DNA from: Sinotaia quadrata
Lineage: Eukaryota; Mollusca; Gastropoda; Architaenioglossa; Viviparidae
Length of the DNA stretch: 64,000 nucleotides
Reading direction: 5' to 3'
NCBI GenBank assembly: GCA_028829895.1
Contig: CM054181.1
Span: 5,418,001 to 5,482,000 of the forward strand
In this document: one piece after another, positions 33,801 to 38,379 of the stretch
Numbering within the stretch: position 1 is the first letter of the stretch
Layout of the letters: every line of letters begins with the position of its first letter
Notes under the pieces: generated by a model
Databases searched by the model: none
What the model was told of the DNA's origin: nothing
The model's input: only the letters and a program-made list of their open reading frames with translations
Position numbers and translations under genes: made by a program

Positions 33801-35606
33801 CTGCCAGTGATCGCAACTGTGTGGTCCTCAATGATATTCACATCGACATAATGGACTATATTGTTCCTGCATCATGCACTGACACAGAGTTCCGTCAGAT
33901 GTGGGCTGAATTTGAGTGGGAAAACAAGGTGACGGTCAACACCAACATCACAGGCCTATCAGAATACATGCAGCATGTTATGAGTTGTACAAACATGAAG
34001 TGTCTCACACCAGAAAAGGTATGAAAAAATAGACTTAGATCATCTTAACTTGCTTGTGAGGAAAATGCAAAACTCTTGTTTTATCTGAGTTAACTTTTGA
34101 CTTTAGCATGTCACTGCTACAAATGTCTGTAAGAGTATAAATCAAATTCATATTTCTATTAGATTTTCTATGATGCAAAATTAAGTCTGCTAAATTTATT
34201 TTTATCTTATTTCCTGTTCAAAAACGTTAATTCTAATTTTGTAGTTGCTTTTATTGTAAAAACTATAAATAGTATTGTGTTGCAGCACACTTAGTATGGC
34301 TAAGTGTGATGTATTTGGGGCTAGGTGTGATGTGTTTTAAAAAAAACTCATGCATTAATGCATAACAGAGAATTACCCTGTTGTGTTATTAGTTCTCTGT
34401 AAATTCAGATAACACATGTATATAATGTATGACATAGAGAATTGCCCTTTCTTGTGTAGCATTTCTATAACCCAGTGTTTTAAAATTGAGCCTGAACAAT
34501 AAACCAGTATATTTGATGATTAATTTTCTTTAAAATGTTGGTTATTAATTGAGTCTTTAATTTCTTACCATGCTTCTTAAAATGTTGGTTATTAATTGAG
34601 TCTTTAATTTCTTACCATGCTTCTTAAAATGTTGGTTATTAATTGAGTCTTTCATTTCTTACCATGCTTCTTAAAATGTTGGTAATTAATTGAGTCTTTC
34701 ATTTCTTACCATGCTTCTTAAAATGTTGGTAATTAATTGAGTCTTTCATTTCTTACCATGCTTCTTAAAATATTGGTTATTAATTGAGACTTTCATTTCT
34801 TACCATGCTTCTTAAAATGTTGGTTATTAATTGAATTTTTCATTTGTCATCAGGCTTTATCTGGGGAATGCGGTTTTATGGCGGCAAATATGTATGCTCG
34901 TTCAATATTTGGAGAAGATGTGCTAGCAAACTTATCCATTGAAAAAGCTTACCATCTTGGTAAGGAAGGCCCTGTCCAAGGTCATGTCAGAATTCGAGCC
35001 AAGAGCCAGGTGAGTTGCTCAGTTTGTATGTTTCTACATGTAATCGTCTGACATAGATTGAGTTATTATATTTGTGTGTTTGTATATGTAAGTGTGTGGA
35101 ATAGATTATTTGTAATCTGTGTATGTGATTGCTGAATCTGTGTCTATCTTGAACTCTGGCAACAAGAGAGACAGACCCATAACAGCTTGGGACTTAGTCA
35201 TATGACACTTGGACAATAACATCCAGTTTACCTCCCTTCTGAAAGCATTGGGGTGGTAGGGCCCCTATCTTCCATGACCTGTAAAAAATATTTTAGGTCA
35301 AAAAGGATCATCCTTTAGGAATAGGATGTGCATTTCAGATGACAGATTTCAGAATATAATTAGTTGAATTATGATGGACCTCAAAAATACCAATTCTTTT
35401 GGTCAACAAGTTAACCAATCTAATCTGACCAATTTGGTGGAGATATTGGTTTAGGTTGTTTTTTATTTACCACAAAATACTTTAAAATTATTTATTATTT
35501 TAATTTTAACACTGATGCTATTTTTATCTTTCAGGGCATGGCACTAAGCATGGGCGACAAGATCAACCTCTCTCAGAAAAAGACGAGCAAACCACTTGCA
35601 GCATAA
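6756..35606 (+). CDS. COPB1: Coatomer subunit beta (beta-COP), 3' 20 coding exons; 5' end outside window
   Basis: Twenty exons with consistent phase join into 2,374 coding bases (about 790 residues plus TAA) that match animal beta-COP without gaps. Human beta-COP is 953 residues, so about 163 N-terminal residues are missing and should be encoded left of the window. Beta-COP is a core subunit of the COPI coat, which is recruited by Arf1-GTP to Golgi membranes and drives retrograde Golgi-to-ER transport. Exons 1-11 here encode the helical HEAT/adaptin-like trunk, exons 12-15 the rest of the trunk and linker, and exons 16-20 the C-terminal ear/appendage. Landmarks are [80 protein letters not shown] and [19 protein letters not shown]. 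The end ([14 protein letters not shown] in human) is extended to KPLAA. No frameshift or internal stop was seen. Confidence 0.97.
6862..6945 (+). repeat. Twofold duplication across the exon 1 donor
   Basis: CAGATCAG/GTAAGTTATTTGGG at the true donor (GT at 6871) is followed 40 bp later by TAGACCAG/GTAAATGACTTGGGG (GT at 6911). The similarity continues through a GTT-rich tail. The copy spans the exon end and the intron start and leaves a potential alternative donor. Confidence 0.6.
7270..7577. repeat. ~61-bp minisatellite, about five copies
   Basis: The unit contains GAGTACTTGCAGTGACA, CAGGTGTACT, TATAATGACTGTAGTGATG in this order. Copies begin near 7317, 7379, 7440, 7500 and 7560, with a degenerate one before. 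It lies in the intron between window exons 1 and 2. Confidence 0.8.
8378..8411 (+). repeat. (GT)n followed by a poly-G run
   Basis: Simple GT dinucleotides pass directly into about 15 consecutive G, then AGGGG. The rest of 7578-8651 is intron with nothing else recognised. Confidence 0.85.
8652..8744 (+). CDS. COPB1: COPB1 window exon 2
   Basis: 31 codons, [13 protein letters not shown] to VIVELIYK, between a TTTTCCAG acceptor and a GTAAGA donor. The phase is 0 at both ends. Nearly identical to the human trunk segment. Confidence 0.97.
9036..10500. mobile_element. Probable old insertion, CpG-containing, class unknown
   Basis: From about 9036 the base composition changes from T-rich intron to more balanced, CpG-bearing DNA, and it returns to intron style before 10760. 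A TATATAAGAGG box-like motif lies at about 9391. Two adjacent open stretches follow, 9287-9556 and 9563-9891. The second has no ATG start and neither resembles a family I know. AATAAA occurs near 10477 and again about 30 bp later. The right boundary is uncertain and no terminal repeats were found. An LTR-type relic is one possibility. Confidence 0.35.
10795..10905 (+). repeat. Tandem duplication of the exon 3 splice acceptor
   Basis: Two adjacent copies of 55 and 56 bp each contain a T-rich tract, TTGTTTGGGCTG, TTTTCTTTA, an AG and the first 11 exon bases GTATGTCATGC. The upstream acceptor (AG at 10837-10838) is intact. Using it would give VCHAFVF and then a TAA stop. The copies differ at about two positions, so the duplication is recent. 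Confidence 0.93.
10895..11032 (+). CDS. COPB1: COPB1 window exon 3
   Basis: 46 codons, [15 protein letters not shown] to [13 protein letters not shown], from the downstream acceptor of a duplicated pair to a GTGAGA donor. HEAT-repeat trunk; phase 0 at both ends. Confidence 0.97.
11396..11515 (+). CDS. COPB1: COPB1 window exon 4
   Basis: 40 codons, [17 protein letters not shown] to VPAHEKVLQ. The acceptor is TTTTGTAG. The donor GTTGTG is weak at positions +3 to +5 but the protein joins perfectly to the next exon. Confidence 0.96.
11516..12340. other. Intron, left part
   Basis: AT-rich intron. GGGAGAGAATCCC (about 11699) and GGGGAGAGAATGC (about 11856) begin two loosely similar ~160-bp stretches. 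No gene was seen. Confidence 0.4.
12341..12612. repeat. ~91-bp minisatellite, three copies
   Basis: CACACACTTCTAAAGACA, CAGCAGTCTGGTGTTCAGG, TACAGATACCACAGTAC recur at 12351, 12441 and 12532 with few differences. Antisense frames through this array are artefacts of the repeat. Confidence 0.92.
13105..13168. repeat. ~22-bp repeat, three copies
   Basis: AAATAAGCTGGTCCAAGCAC-type units repeat head to tail. The remaining intron (12613-14162) shows nothing else except a poly-G run near 13507. Confidence 0.75.
14163..14270 (+). CDS. COPB1: COPB1 window exon 5
   Basis: 36 codons, [17 protein letters not shown] to VTSRTIEE, from a TATTTTAG acceptor to a GTGCGT donor. Trunk; phase 0. Confidence 0.96.
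14521..14664 (+). CDS. COPB1: COPB1 window exon 6
   Basis: 48 codons, [19 protein letters not shown] to [10 protein letters not shown], from a TCCTGTAG acceptor to a GTATGT donor. Trunk; phase 0. Confidence 0.97.
14785..16126 (+). mobile_element. Decayed piggyBac-type DNA transposon relic
   Basis: The element is bounded by TTAA on both sides (14781-14784 and 16127-16130), the target site of piggyBac. It starts CCCATTCGCAGTCCG and ends in the inverted CCCGTTCATTGTCAGG, giving short imperfect termini. Inside, 15139-15471 reads an acidic region and then [19 protein letters not shown], as in piggyBac transposase N-termini. After a frameshift, 15471-15634 continues with [20 protein letters not shown], the next conserved block. 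The catalytic DDD core is not recognisable, and 15640-16080 is non-coding. The element is about 1.34 kb, whereas complete piggyBacs are about 2.5 kb. It is internally deleted and inactive, and shows a more even base composition than the host intron. Confidence 0.87.
16373..16490. repeat. ~33-bp minisatellite, about 3.5 copies
   Basis: GGTCCTGTACTCAGCTTTTA and GAGGGTTGAAGGT alternate head to tail with very few differences. Confidence 0.88.
16660..17047 (+). mobile_element. Decayed non-LTR retrotransposon (LINE) reverse-transcriptase fragment
   Basis: The frame [20 protein letters not shown] then LQKVQNN (from about 16690) matches the conserved C-terminal region of CR1/Jockey/RTE-type reverse transcriptases, where RLDYCNSLL...YLLDKLQKVQN is typical. 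It is followed by a stop and a degraded tail in shifting frames. No 5' part or poly-A tail was recognised. It is a short dead relic in the COPB1 intron. Confidence 0.72.
17161..17187. repeat. (ATT)n microsatellite
   Basis: About nine TTA/ATT triplets in a row. Confidence 0.9.
17315..17460 (+). CDS. COPB1: COPB1 window exon 7
   Basis: 48 codons plus two bases, [19 protein letters not shown] to [11 protein letters not shown], from a TTGCCAG acceptor to a GTAAGG donor. The split Lys codon is completed by the next exon. Confidence 0.96.
17695..18265. other. A/C-rich intron segment, possible antisense insertion
   Basis: Most of this COPB1 intron is T/G-rich on the + strand, but about 17,700-18,260 is A/C-rich and includes CACAAC, GAGAGAGAG and CACACTCACAC stretches. 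That reversal suggests inserted DNA in the other orientation. No terminal repeats or coding similarity were recognised. Confidence 0.3.
18350..18555. repeat. ~62-bp minisatellite, three copies
   Basis: GTCTTGAGGTTGTC, ACATTGTTGTGCTGGTTAC and TTCAGTTGTCTTGAGG recur three times with small T-tract length differences. Confidence 0.88.
18977..20300. mobile_element. 1.32-kb DNA element with perfect 36-bp terminal inverted repeats
   Basis: 18977-19012 and 20265-20300 are exact reverse complements over 36 bases, beginning TATGTGACCTGTCACC and ending CTTAAGTCG. The flanks end and begin with TTA, so a TTA target duplication is possible, or TA if the repeat starts at TGTGACC. A 3-bp TTA/TWA site would fit PIF/Harbinger-like elements and TA would fit Tc1/mariner; neither is proven. 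A 100-codon - strand frame (19831-19529; [16 protein letters not shown], then a basic RKRRSRRQ tail) lies inside. It resembles no transposase I know. Identical ends suggest a recent, non-autonomous insertion. Confidence 0.9.
19529..19831 (-). CDS. Unidentified 100-residue frame inside the TIR element
   Basis: ATG at 19831 to a stop at 19529. Charged, with an acidic centre ([12 protein letters not shown]) and a very basic end (QRKRRSRRQ). It is non-repetitive and better in composition than chance frames nearby, but no catalytic motif is visible. It could be a remnant of an accessory or DNA-binding protein of the parent transposon, a captured host exon, or chance. Confidence 0.3.
   Translation of the reverse strand: MLSLKDGRDWLKRTQGRQFRPVMRNVNMEKQIANLLNSCKESNILEKESIQIKDLISDYFANEDVADGFYLKVTRTANRVIEQRKRRSRRQLTITDCTLK
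20610..20706 (+). CDS. COPB1: COPB1 window exon 8
   Basis: One base completing Lys, then 32 codons [15 protein letters not shown] to LIRQALGE, from a GAATAG acceptor to a GTCAGT donor. Contains the very conserved WILGEYC motif. Confidence 0.97.
21208..21765. repeat. 33-bp minisatellite, about 16 copies
   Basis: Units read GATGTAGACTTAATTATT then CTCACTCCTTGTATT with a few variants (TATATT, GATGAT, GGTGAT). Because 33 is a multiple of three, a long open frame with an 11-residue repeat ([11 protein letters not shown]) appears, but it is an intronic artefact. Confidence 0.95.
21960..22300. repeat. 39-bp minisatellite, about eight copies, related to the 33-bp array
   Basis: The unit is the 33-bp motif with a six-base longer middle: GATGTAGACTTAATGATTG then TGATTCTTACTCCTTGTGTT. 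A degenerate bridge (21770-21960) connects it to the 33-bp array. Both strands are open through the array because 39 is also a multiple of three. Confidence 0.94.
22389..22443 (+). CDS. COPB1: COPB1 window exon 9
   Basis: The smallest exon: 18 codons [18 protein letters not shown] plus one base, from a TTTTATAG acceptor to a GTAAGT donor. It begins the less conserved charged loop of the trunk. Confidence 0.94.
22845..23210. repeat. 58-bp minisatellite, about six copies
   Basis: GGACATTCAAATTTGAGAGT and TGATGTTACTAAGAAGGCAG recur every 58 bp, followed by GTCTGTCAGTACTATATAT. Confidence 0.93.
23548..23650 (+). CDS. COPB1: COPB1 window exon 10
   Basis: Two bases complete Glu, then [20 protein letters not shown] and [13 protein letters not shown], then AG of a split Arg codon. 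TTTTGCAG acceptor, GTTTGT donor. Confidence 0.95.
23783..23903 (+). CDS. COPB1: COPB1 window exon 11
   Basis: One base completes Arg, then 40 codons [19 protein letters not shown] to LTTDKKRQN, from a CCCTATAG acceptor to a GTAAGC donor. The intron starts with tandem copies of the exon end and donor. Confidence 0.96.
23893..24330 (+). repeat. 103-bp tandem array seeded at the exon 11 donor
   Basis: The exon end AAACGACAGAAT and donor GTAAGCAGTCGAGACATC (GT at 23904) are repeated exactly 103 bp later (GTAAGC at 24007) and again at 24110 (GTGAGC). More degenerate copies of the TACTTAGATGAAAACAATA part continue to about 24330. Copies two and three retain donor-like sequence; reading past the first donor gives a stop after eight codons. 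Confidence 0.9.
24725..24796 (+). CDS. COPB1: COPB1 window exon 12
   Basis: 24 codons, [20 protein letters not shown] then LSEK, from a TTCTACAG acceptor to a GTAAGT donor. Phase 0. Confidence 0.96.
25325..25715. repeat. Degenerate ~57-bp minisatellite
   Basis: GGCCATAGTTATGATTAATA and GAGGGACATTGTTGAAGCAG recur with increasing similarity toward 25700; earlier copies (from about 25330) are diverged. The rest of 24797-26399 is AT-rich intron. Confidence 0.8.
26279..26342. repeat. (AT)n-rich microsatellite
   Basis: Imperfect TATA/ATAATA run just upstream of window exon 13. Confidence 0.85.
26400..26555 (+). CDS. COPB1: COPB1 window exon 13
   Basis: 52 codons, [19 protein letters not shown] to [12 protein letters not shown], from a TTACTAG acceptor to a GTACAG donor. 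End of the trunk. Confidence 0.96.
26977..27066 (+). CDS. COPB1: COPB1 window exon 14
   Basis: 30 codons, [20 protein letters not shown] then [10 protein letters not shown], from an AATATAG acceptor to a GTCAGT donor. Charged linker between trunk and ear; the DDPI..FTQL block matches human. Confidence 0.95.
27848..28115. repeat. 34-bp minisatellite, seven to eight copies
   Basis: CTTTGGTGATGTGATGGTAG and AAGAGGCAAAAACT repeat head to tail. 27067-27847 before it is intron with no other feature apart from loosely repeated TACTCTAATC-type motifs. Confidence 0.93.
28117..28276. repeat. Minisatellite with (GT)n, three copies
   Basis: CCACATTAACATTGCAGTTA then CATTGTGTGTG and AACATTTGGGAG recur, with variable GT length. 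Confidence 0.85.
28670..29055 (+). repeat. Decayed array of exon 15 acceptor copies
   Basis: Four upstream copies resemble the true junction TTCCATTTCACTAG/AACCTGTTTGAAG (29030). They are TTCTTTCACTAG/AACCTTTTG (28693), TTCCATTTCACAAG/AATCTG (28764), TTTCCATTTCATTAG/AACCTG (28868) and TTCCATTTGACAG/AACCTA (28981). Each carries both the polypyrimidine/AG side and the start of the exon, and all four keep an AG. Confidence 0.8.
29030..29116 (+). CDS. COPB1: COPB1 window exon 15
   Basis: 29 codons, [20 protein letters not shown] then IMGSSKLSK, from a TTTCACTAG acceptor to a GTGAGT donor. Linker between trunk and ear. Confidence 0.94.
29680..29812. repeat. ~47-bp repeat, three imperfect copies
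   Basis: GGCAAGACTAAATATTTCAC then CTTATGACACATG recurs. The segment 29117-29680 is AT-rich intron with several TTCTAGAA-type inverted motifs between 29320 and 29420. Confidence 0.75.
29863..30007 (+). CDS. COPB1: COPB1 window exon 16
   Basis: 48 codons plus one base, [19 protein letters not shown] to [12 protein letters not shown], from a CTATCCAG acceptor to a GTATGT donor. Start of the C-terminal ear (Coatamer_beta_C). The donor lies in a threefold 77-bp repeat. Confidence 0.97.
30001..30235 (+). repeat. 77-bp tandem repeat of the exon 16 donor, three copies
   Basis: ACC(A)CTAG/GTATGTCAACAGCTGG occurs with GT at 30008 (true donor), 30085 and 30162, each followed by the same GACAGTC, CTGTGATATCAG and TTTATGTGTTTGT blocks. 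Copies are nearly identical. Use of either downstream donor would include an in-frame TGA. Confidence 0.95.
30309..30428 (+). CDS. COPB1: COPB1 window exon 17
   Basis: Two bases complete Gly, then 39 codons [18 protein letters not shown] to [11 protein letters not shown] plus one base, from a CTTGCAG acceptor to a GTAACT donor. Ear domain. Confidence 0.96.
30617..30892. repeat. 34-bp minisatellite, about eight copies
   Basis: GGCTCTTTTATGTATTTACT and TCTGTCAAAGATTT repeat head to tail; all three + strand frames carry long spurious repeats. Confidence 0.95.
31260..33180 (-). mobile_element. Probable LTR retrotransposon remnant (LTR plus leader), antisense
   Basis: On the - strand, TGTTACTGGAGAG (33180) begins a ~0.5-kb segment with TTTTTATAAAAGGAC (TATA-like, about 32893-32904). 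It ends near 32684 directly before TTTGGCGCC, which fits a Ty3/Gypsy-type primer-binding site (TGGCGCC) next to a 5' LTR. Downstream to about 31,260 is leader-like DNA without a gag frame. The + strand is A/C-rich here, opposite to the surrounding COPB1 intron, which supports an antisense insertion. No second LTR was seen, so it is truncated. Boundaries and class are inferred. Confidence 0.42.
31800..32095. repeat. Imperfect ~70-110-bp repeats with small GGGT...ACCC hairpins
   Basis: GGGTGAAAACCC (31801), GGGTGAAGACCC (31902), GGGTGGAAACCC (32009) and GGATGGAAACCC (32081) recur with related flanks, as do three GGTGATAACTGC-like motifs. They lie inside the probable LTR-element leader. Confidence 0.6.
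33696..33803 (+). repeat. 55-bp tandem duplication of the exon 18 acceptor
   Basis: AAAATTAACAATTTGTTTCC then AG/TGTAYRATGTGTCGG-like exon start occurs at 33728 (copy) and 33783 (true). The copied exon start reads [10 protein letters not shown] and then TAG, against VYDVSGAAS in the true exon. A fainter, older copy may precede it. Confidence 0.92.
33783..34018 (+). CDS. COPB1: COPB1 window exon 18
   Basis: The largest exon: two bases complete Val, then 78 codons [17 protein letters not shown] to [10 protein letters not shown], from a TTTCCAG acceptor to a GTATGA donor. Ear/platform; contains [19 protein letters not shown]. Confidence 0.97.
34527..34860 (+). repeat. 47-bp minisatellite, about seven copies, ending at the exon 19 acceptor
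   Basis: The unit is CTTCTTAAAATGTTGGTTAT, TAATTGAGTCTTTCATTTCT, TACCATG. Its TTTCATTTCTTACCATGCTT aligns with the true junction TTTCATTTGTCATCAG/GCTTT, so the array appears to be copies of that acceptor in which the AG has changed to AT. Confidence 0.85.
34854..35009 (+). CDS. COPB1: COPB1 window exon 19
   Basis: 52 codons, [20 protein letters not shown] to HVRIRAKSQ, from a GTCATCAG acceptor to a GTGAGT donor. Appendage platform domain. The intron after it (35010-35534) shows no further feature. Confidence 0.97.
35535..35606 (+). CDS. COPB1: COPB1 window exon 20, C-terminus and stop
   Basis: 23 codons [20 protein letters not shown] then LAA and TAA (35604-35606), from a CTTTCAG acceptor. 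The tail extends a few residues past the human end. Confidence 0.97.
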   Translation, partial: GMALSMGDKINLSQKKTSKPLAA

Positions 35607-36191
35607 GACTTTTCAGTTATCCAGAGTTTTTTAAATGTTATTAATCTATTATTGCTGCTTGCTTACAGCCTTGCCATTCCAGGCAAGAATAGTGTTTCAT
35701 ACATTTTCCTTTTTTTTTTTTAGGGAAATATTTATACATTGTCACACTAGTTCAAATATTTATTTCAAAATGAAAGATCAGTGTTAAATCAAGCTTTATG
35801 GATCTGCATATGTGATATATATAGAATTCAATTAGAGGCATTATTTTTTACACACTGGCATAATTCTTACAAAGTACGTTTAAAAAAAAACAACTCCTTA
35901 AACAGGTGTGTAGGATATACAGCATATGATGAGCGATTTGTCTACCGTGCGAGTATAGATGATGGACAATAGCTTGTGGGTAGACAATTTATTATAAATG
36001 AACAATTGGTGCTTTTTAAATCTAATTTTTTAATTTTGAACTAAGGATTCACCAAAGTTGGTGGGAGTTTATAGAGTATGGTTGGAGGTTGTTACACTTT
36101 ACTACTCTGTTTTAGTTAGATATTCACAACTATAGTCTCATCCGAATTGATTTTTAAAGAAAATTATGTTCAGTTGTCAGAAACTGATTTG

Positions 36192-36197
36192 ATTAAA
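36192..36197 (+). terminator. COPB1: Candidate ATTAAA polyadenylation signal for COPB1
   Basis: The first variant signal I see downstream of the stop, 0.6 kb into the UTR. AATAAA is absent from the UTR up to this point. Confidence 0.3.
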
Positions 36198-37181
36198 GAT
36201 GTCTTTTGGCATCTGCAGTGAGATGTGGTACATAAATGTATAGTTGTGATGTTTTTACATCACGAACAGTACAATATTCACATGCTTATCTATGTATTCA
36301 TTCCACCTTCCTCAATTAGCACAGCTGCCTGGATAGAGTCACATGTTTATGTCCTTGTTTGAGACTTTAGTACTCATGAATGACTACATAGAGTGTAAAT
36401 AACAATGTCCATAAAATGGGAGATAAGAATATTTTGTCTGTTGGTGAGATCAGTGAACTTCTTTTTTTTTTTTTTTTTTTTTTTGGGGGGGGGAAGGGGA
36501 GATAGGGTTACTTTTTCTTGTTAGTTTTGGGGTTCAGGCTTACATATTAACAAGAAATTTTTTTTTTCAATGCTTGTTAGTTTCACTACTAATAGGAGGG
36601 CATTCATACTGACAACATTTGAAGCATAGACAGATCTAAGAATATGAAAAAGTTAATTATGATTTATCTTAATTTTGTTAATGAAGGCATAAGGATAGAT
36701 AAAGATTGCATTTATACCTCTTCTTTTTTAACATAACTTTGTTTATTGTATTTGTATTCAGGGACATTTAATTTTGTTCATGGATCTAAGTGGAATATCA
36801 TTCAACAAGGTAATTAAAGAAGGAAAAAACTTCTAGTGCTGTCAGACTTAGATTGAGAAGAAATTTGATGAGGCTTTAAATGAAAACTTCTTACATTCAT
36901 GACTTAGAGTGTCTTTAGCTGTTGATGTTGATTGTTGCTCTGTTTTCTTGACATTTAAAATATCAATTTTTTACTCAAATTTTTCAATTTATTTTGTTGA
37001 AAATATAAAATTAATGTGTACATTGTTAACTTTTTTCTTTTATTCTTTGTTGTAACTGTTCATGCATTTTTCTTTCATCTTTGTCACATTTATTTAATTT
37101 TACTTTTATTAAATATTTTCAAAAAGATAAGGTGATCTGTTGGTGAAATTATCATGTAAAAAAAAAATGCAGTGGTGGACA

Positions 37182-37187
37182 AATAAA
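37182..37187 (+). terminator. COPB1: Candidate AATAAA polyadenylation signal for COPB1
   Basis: The first canonical AATAAA on the + strand after the stop codon, 1.6 kb downstream. Another lies at 37615-37620. Confidence 0.4.
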
Positions 37188-38369
37188 ACTAAAATACCTG
37201 TTCATTTAAAAAAGTATATATATTCCTTAGAATGTGGCTGGAAGTTGCTTTTGTTGTTGTAAAGGTGTACAAAATTTGTATGATGGCAGTAACAGATTGT
37301 CAACAGTTTTGTTTGGAAAATGGTGTTAGATATATCTGACCAATTAATTAAATTTCTCTCTCCATTTCAAAATAATTTTTATTTTTGCTAATTGCTGCAG
37401 ATTCAGTTGCTCAATCAGATTTTCCCCAAAATATTTCTGCTTATCTGTTGTGAATATATACATCAGACTCAACATGCAAAATATCAGAAGTTATATTTTT
37501 GCAGTAGTGTTGAAAATTCATAATATACTAAAATGGTATTCCCCCACTGCTGTTGAGCATGGTCACAATTGTCCATGGTTGAGAACTATGTGAGCTGAGG
37601 TGCAAGTAATAGCAAATAAATAATTACTCTAATAGAAAAATATATTCAAAAGATTATTTAAGGAAAATTCTGGTTATGTAAGACTGAAGCAAAATGACTT
37701 GTACTATGTCTTAATCATGTGCCTCTCACAGCTTTGTCTTAATAATGTGCCTCTCACAGCTTTGTCTTAATCATGTGCCTCTCCCAGCTTTGTCTTAATC
37801 ATCTGCCTCTCACATCTTGTCTTTGAAGTATGCTTGTTTTACGTTTTGTACTCAGTATCTCTCTTTACTTCTGACCTGCAAGGGTTCTGGGCATGCACAC
37901 AGGTAACTACGAGATGGCTTATTGTTCAAAATGATGTGGCATAACACTAACATATTTTTGAAATCATCACCTAGTGGTAGGCGAAAGAACCAAGCTATCC
38001 GTGATGGCTGACTTGTAAACATAGAATATGTCAGAGACGCTACAGGATCTTGTAATCTTCTGAAATTCACCTGAAATTACTACAGTTCAAATGATCATCG
38101 ATTTATAACTGGTGCATAAGTTGACTTAGCATTTTTGGTTGCAATTATTGGTCTCAAAAATTTGACTTGTATGCTGGAAAATATGGTATATTATCTTAGT
38201 CATATGATAGGGGTGGATAAGTGTTTGATGTGGGGTGGGTGGATTGTCTTCTCCCATTGTTGTCTTTGTGTGCTTCTCATTACAAATGGCTAAAATCATT
38301 TAACTTAGTCTTCATATGCACATCACCATAAATGATCAGAATTATATATAATATAGTGCTACATTTTGC

Positions 38370-38375
38370 TTTATT
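38370..38375 (-). terminator. Candidate distal poly-A signal for - strand transcription
   Basis: AATAAA on the - strand, close to where the + strand changes from T/G-rich to A/C-rich. This would mark the far end of transcription coming from the RRAS2 side if that transcription extends so far. Weak without RNA data. Confidence 0.25.
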
Positions 38376-38379
38376 TATA

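Larger units (their letters stand above)
35607..37620 (+). other. COPB1: COPB1 3' UTR and flank
   Basis: No coding potential. A T run followed by a G run lies at about 36463-36493. Candidate poly-A signals are listed separately. The true 3' end cannot be set from sequence alone. Confidence 0.6.

Noticed and set aside
36463..36493. T-run/G-run as a processed-pseudogene tail or G-quadruplex
   Set aside because: Single homopolymer runs without adjacent coding similarity; several similar G runs occur in the window as simple sequence.
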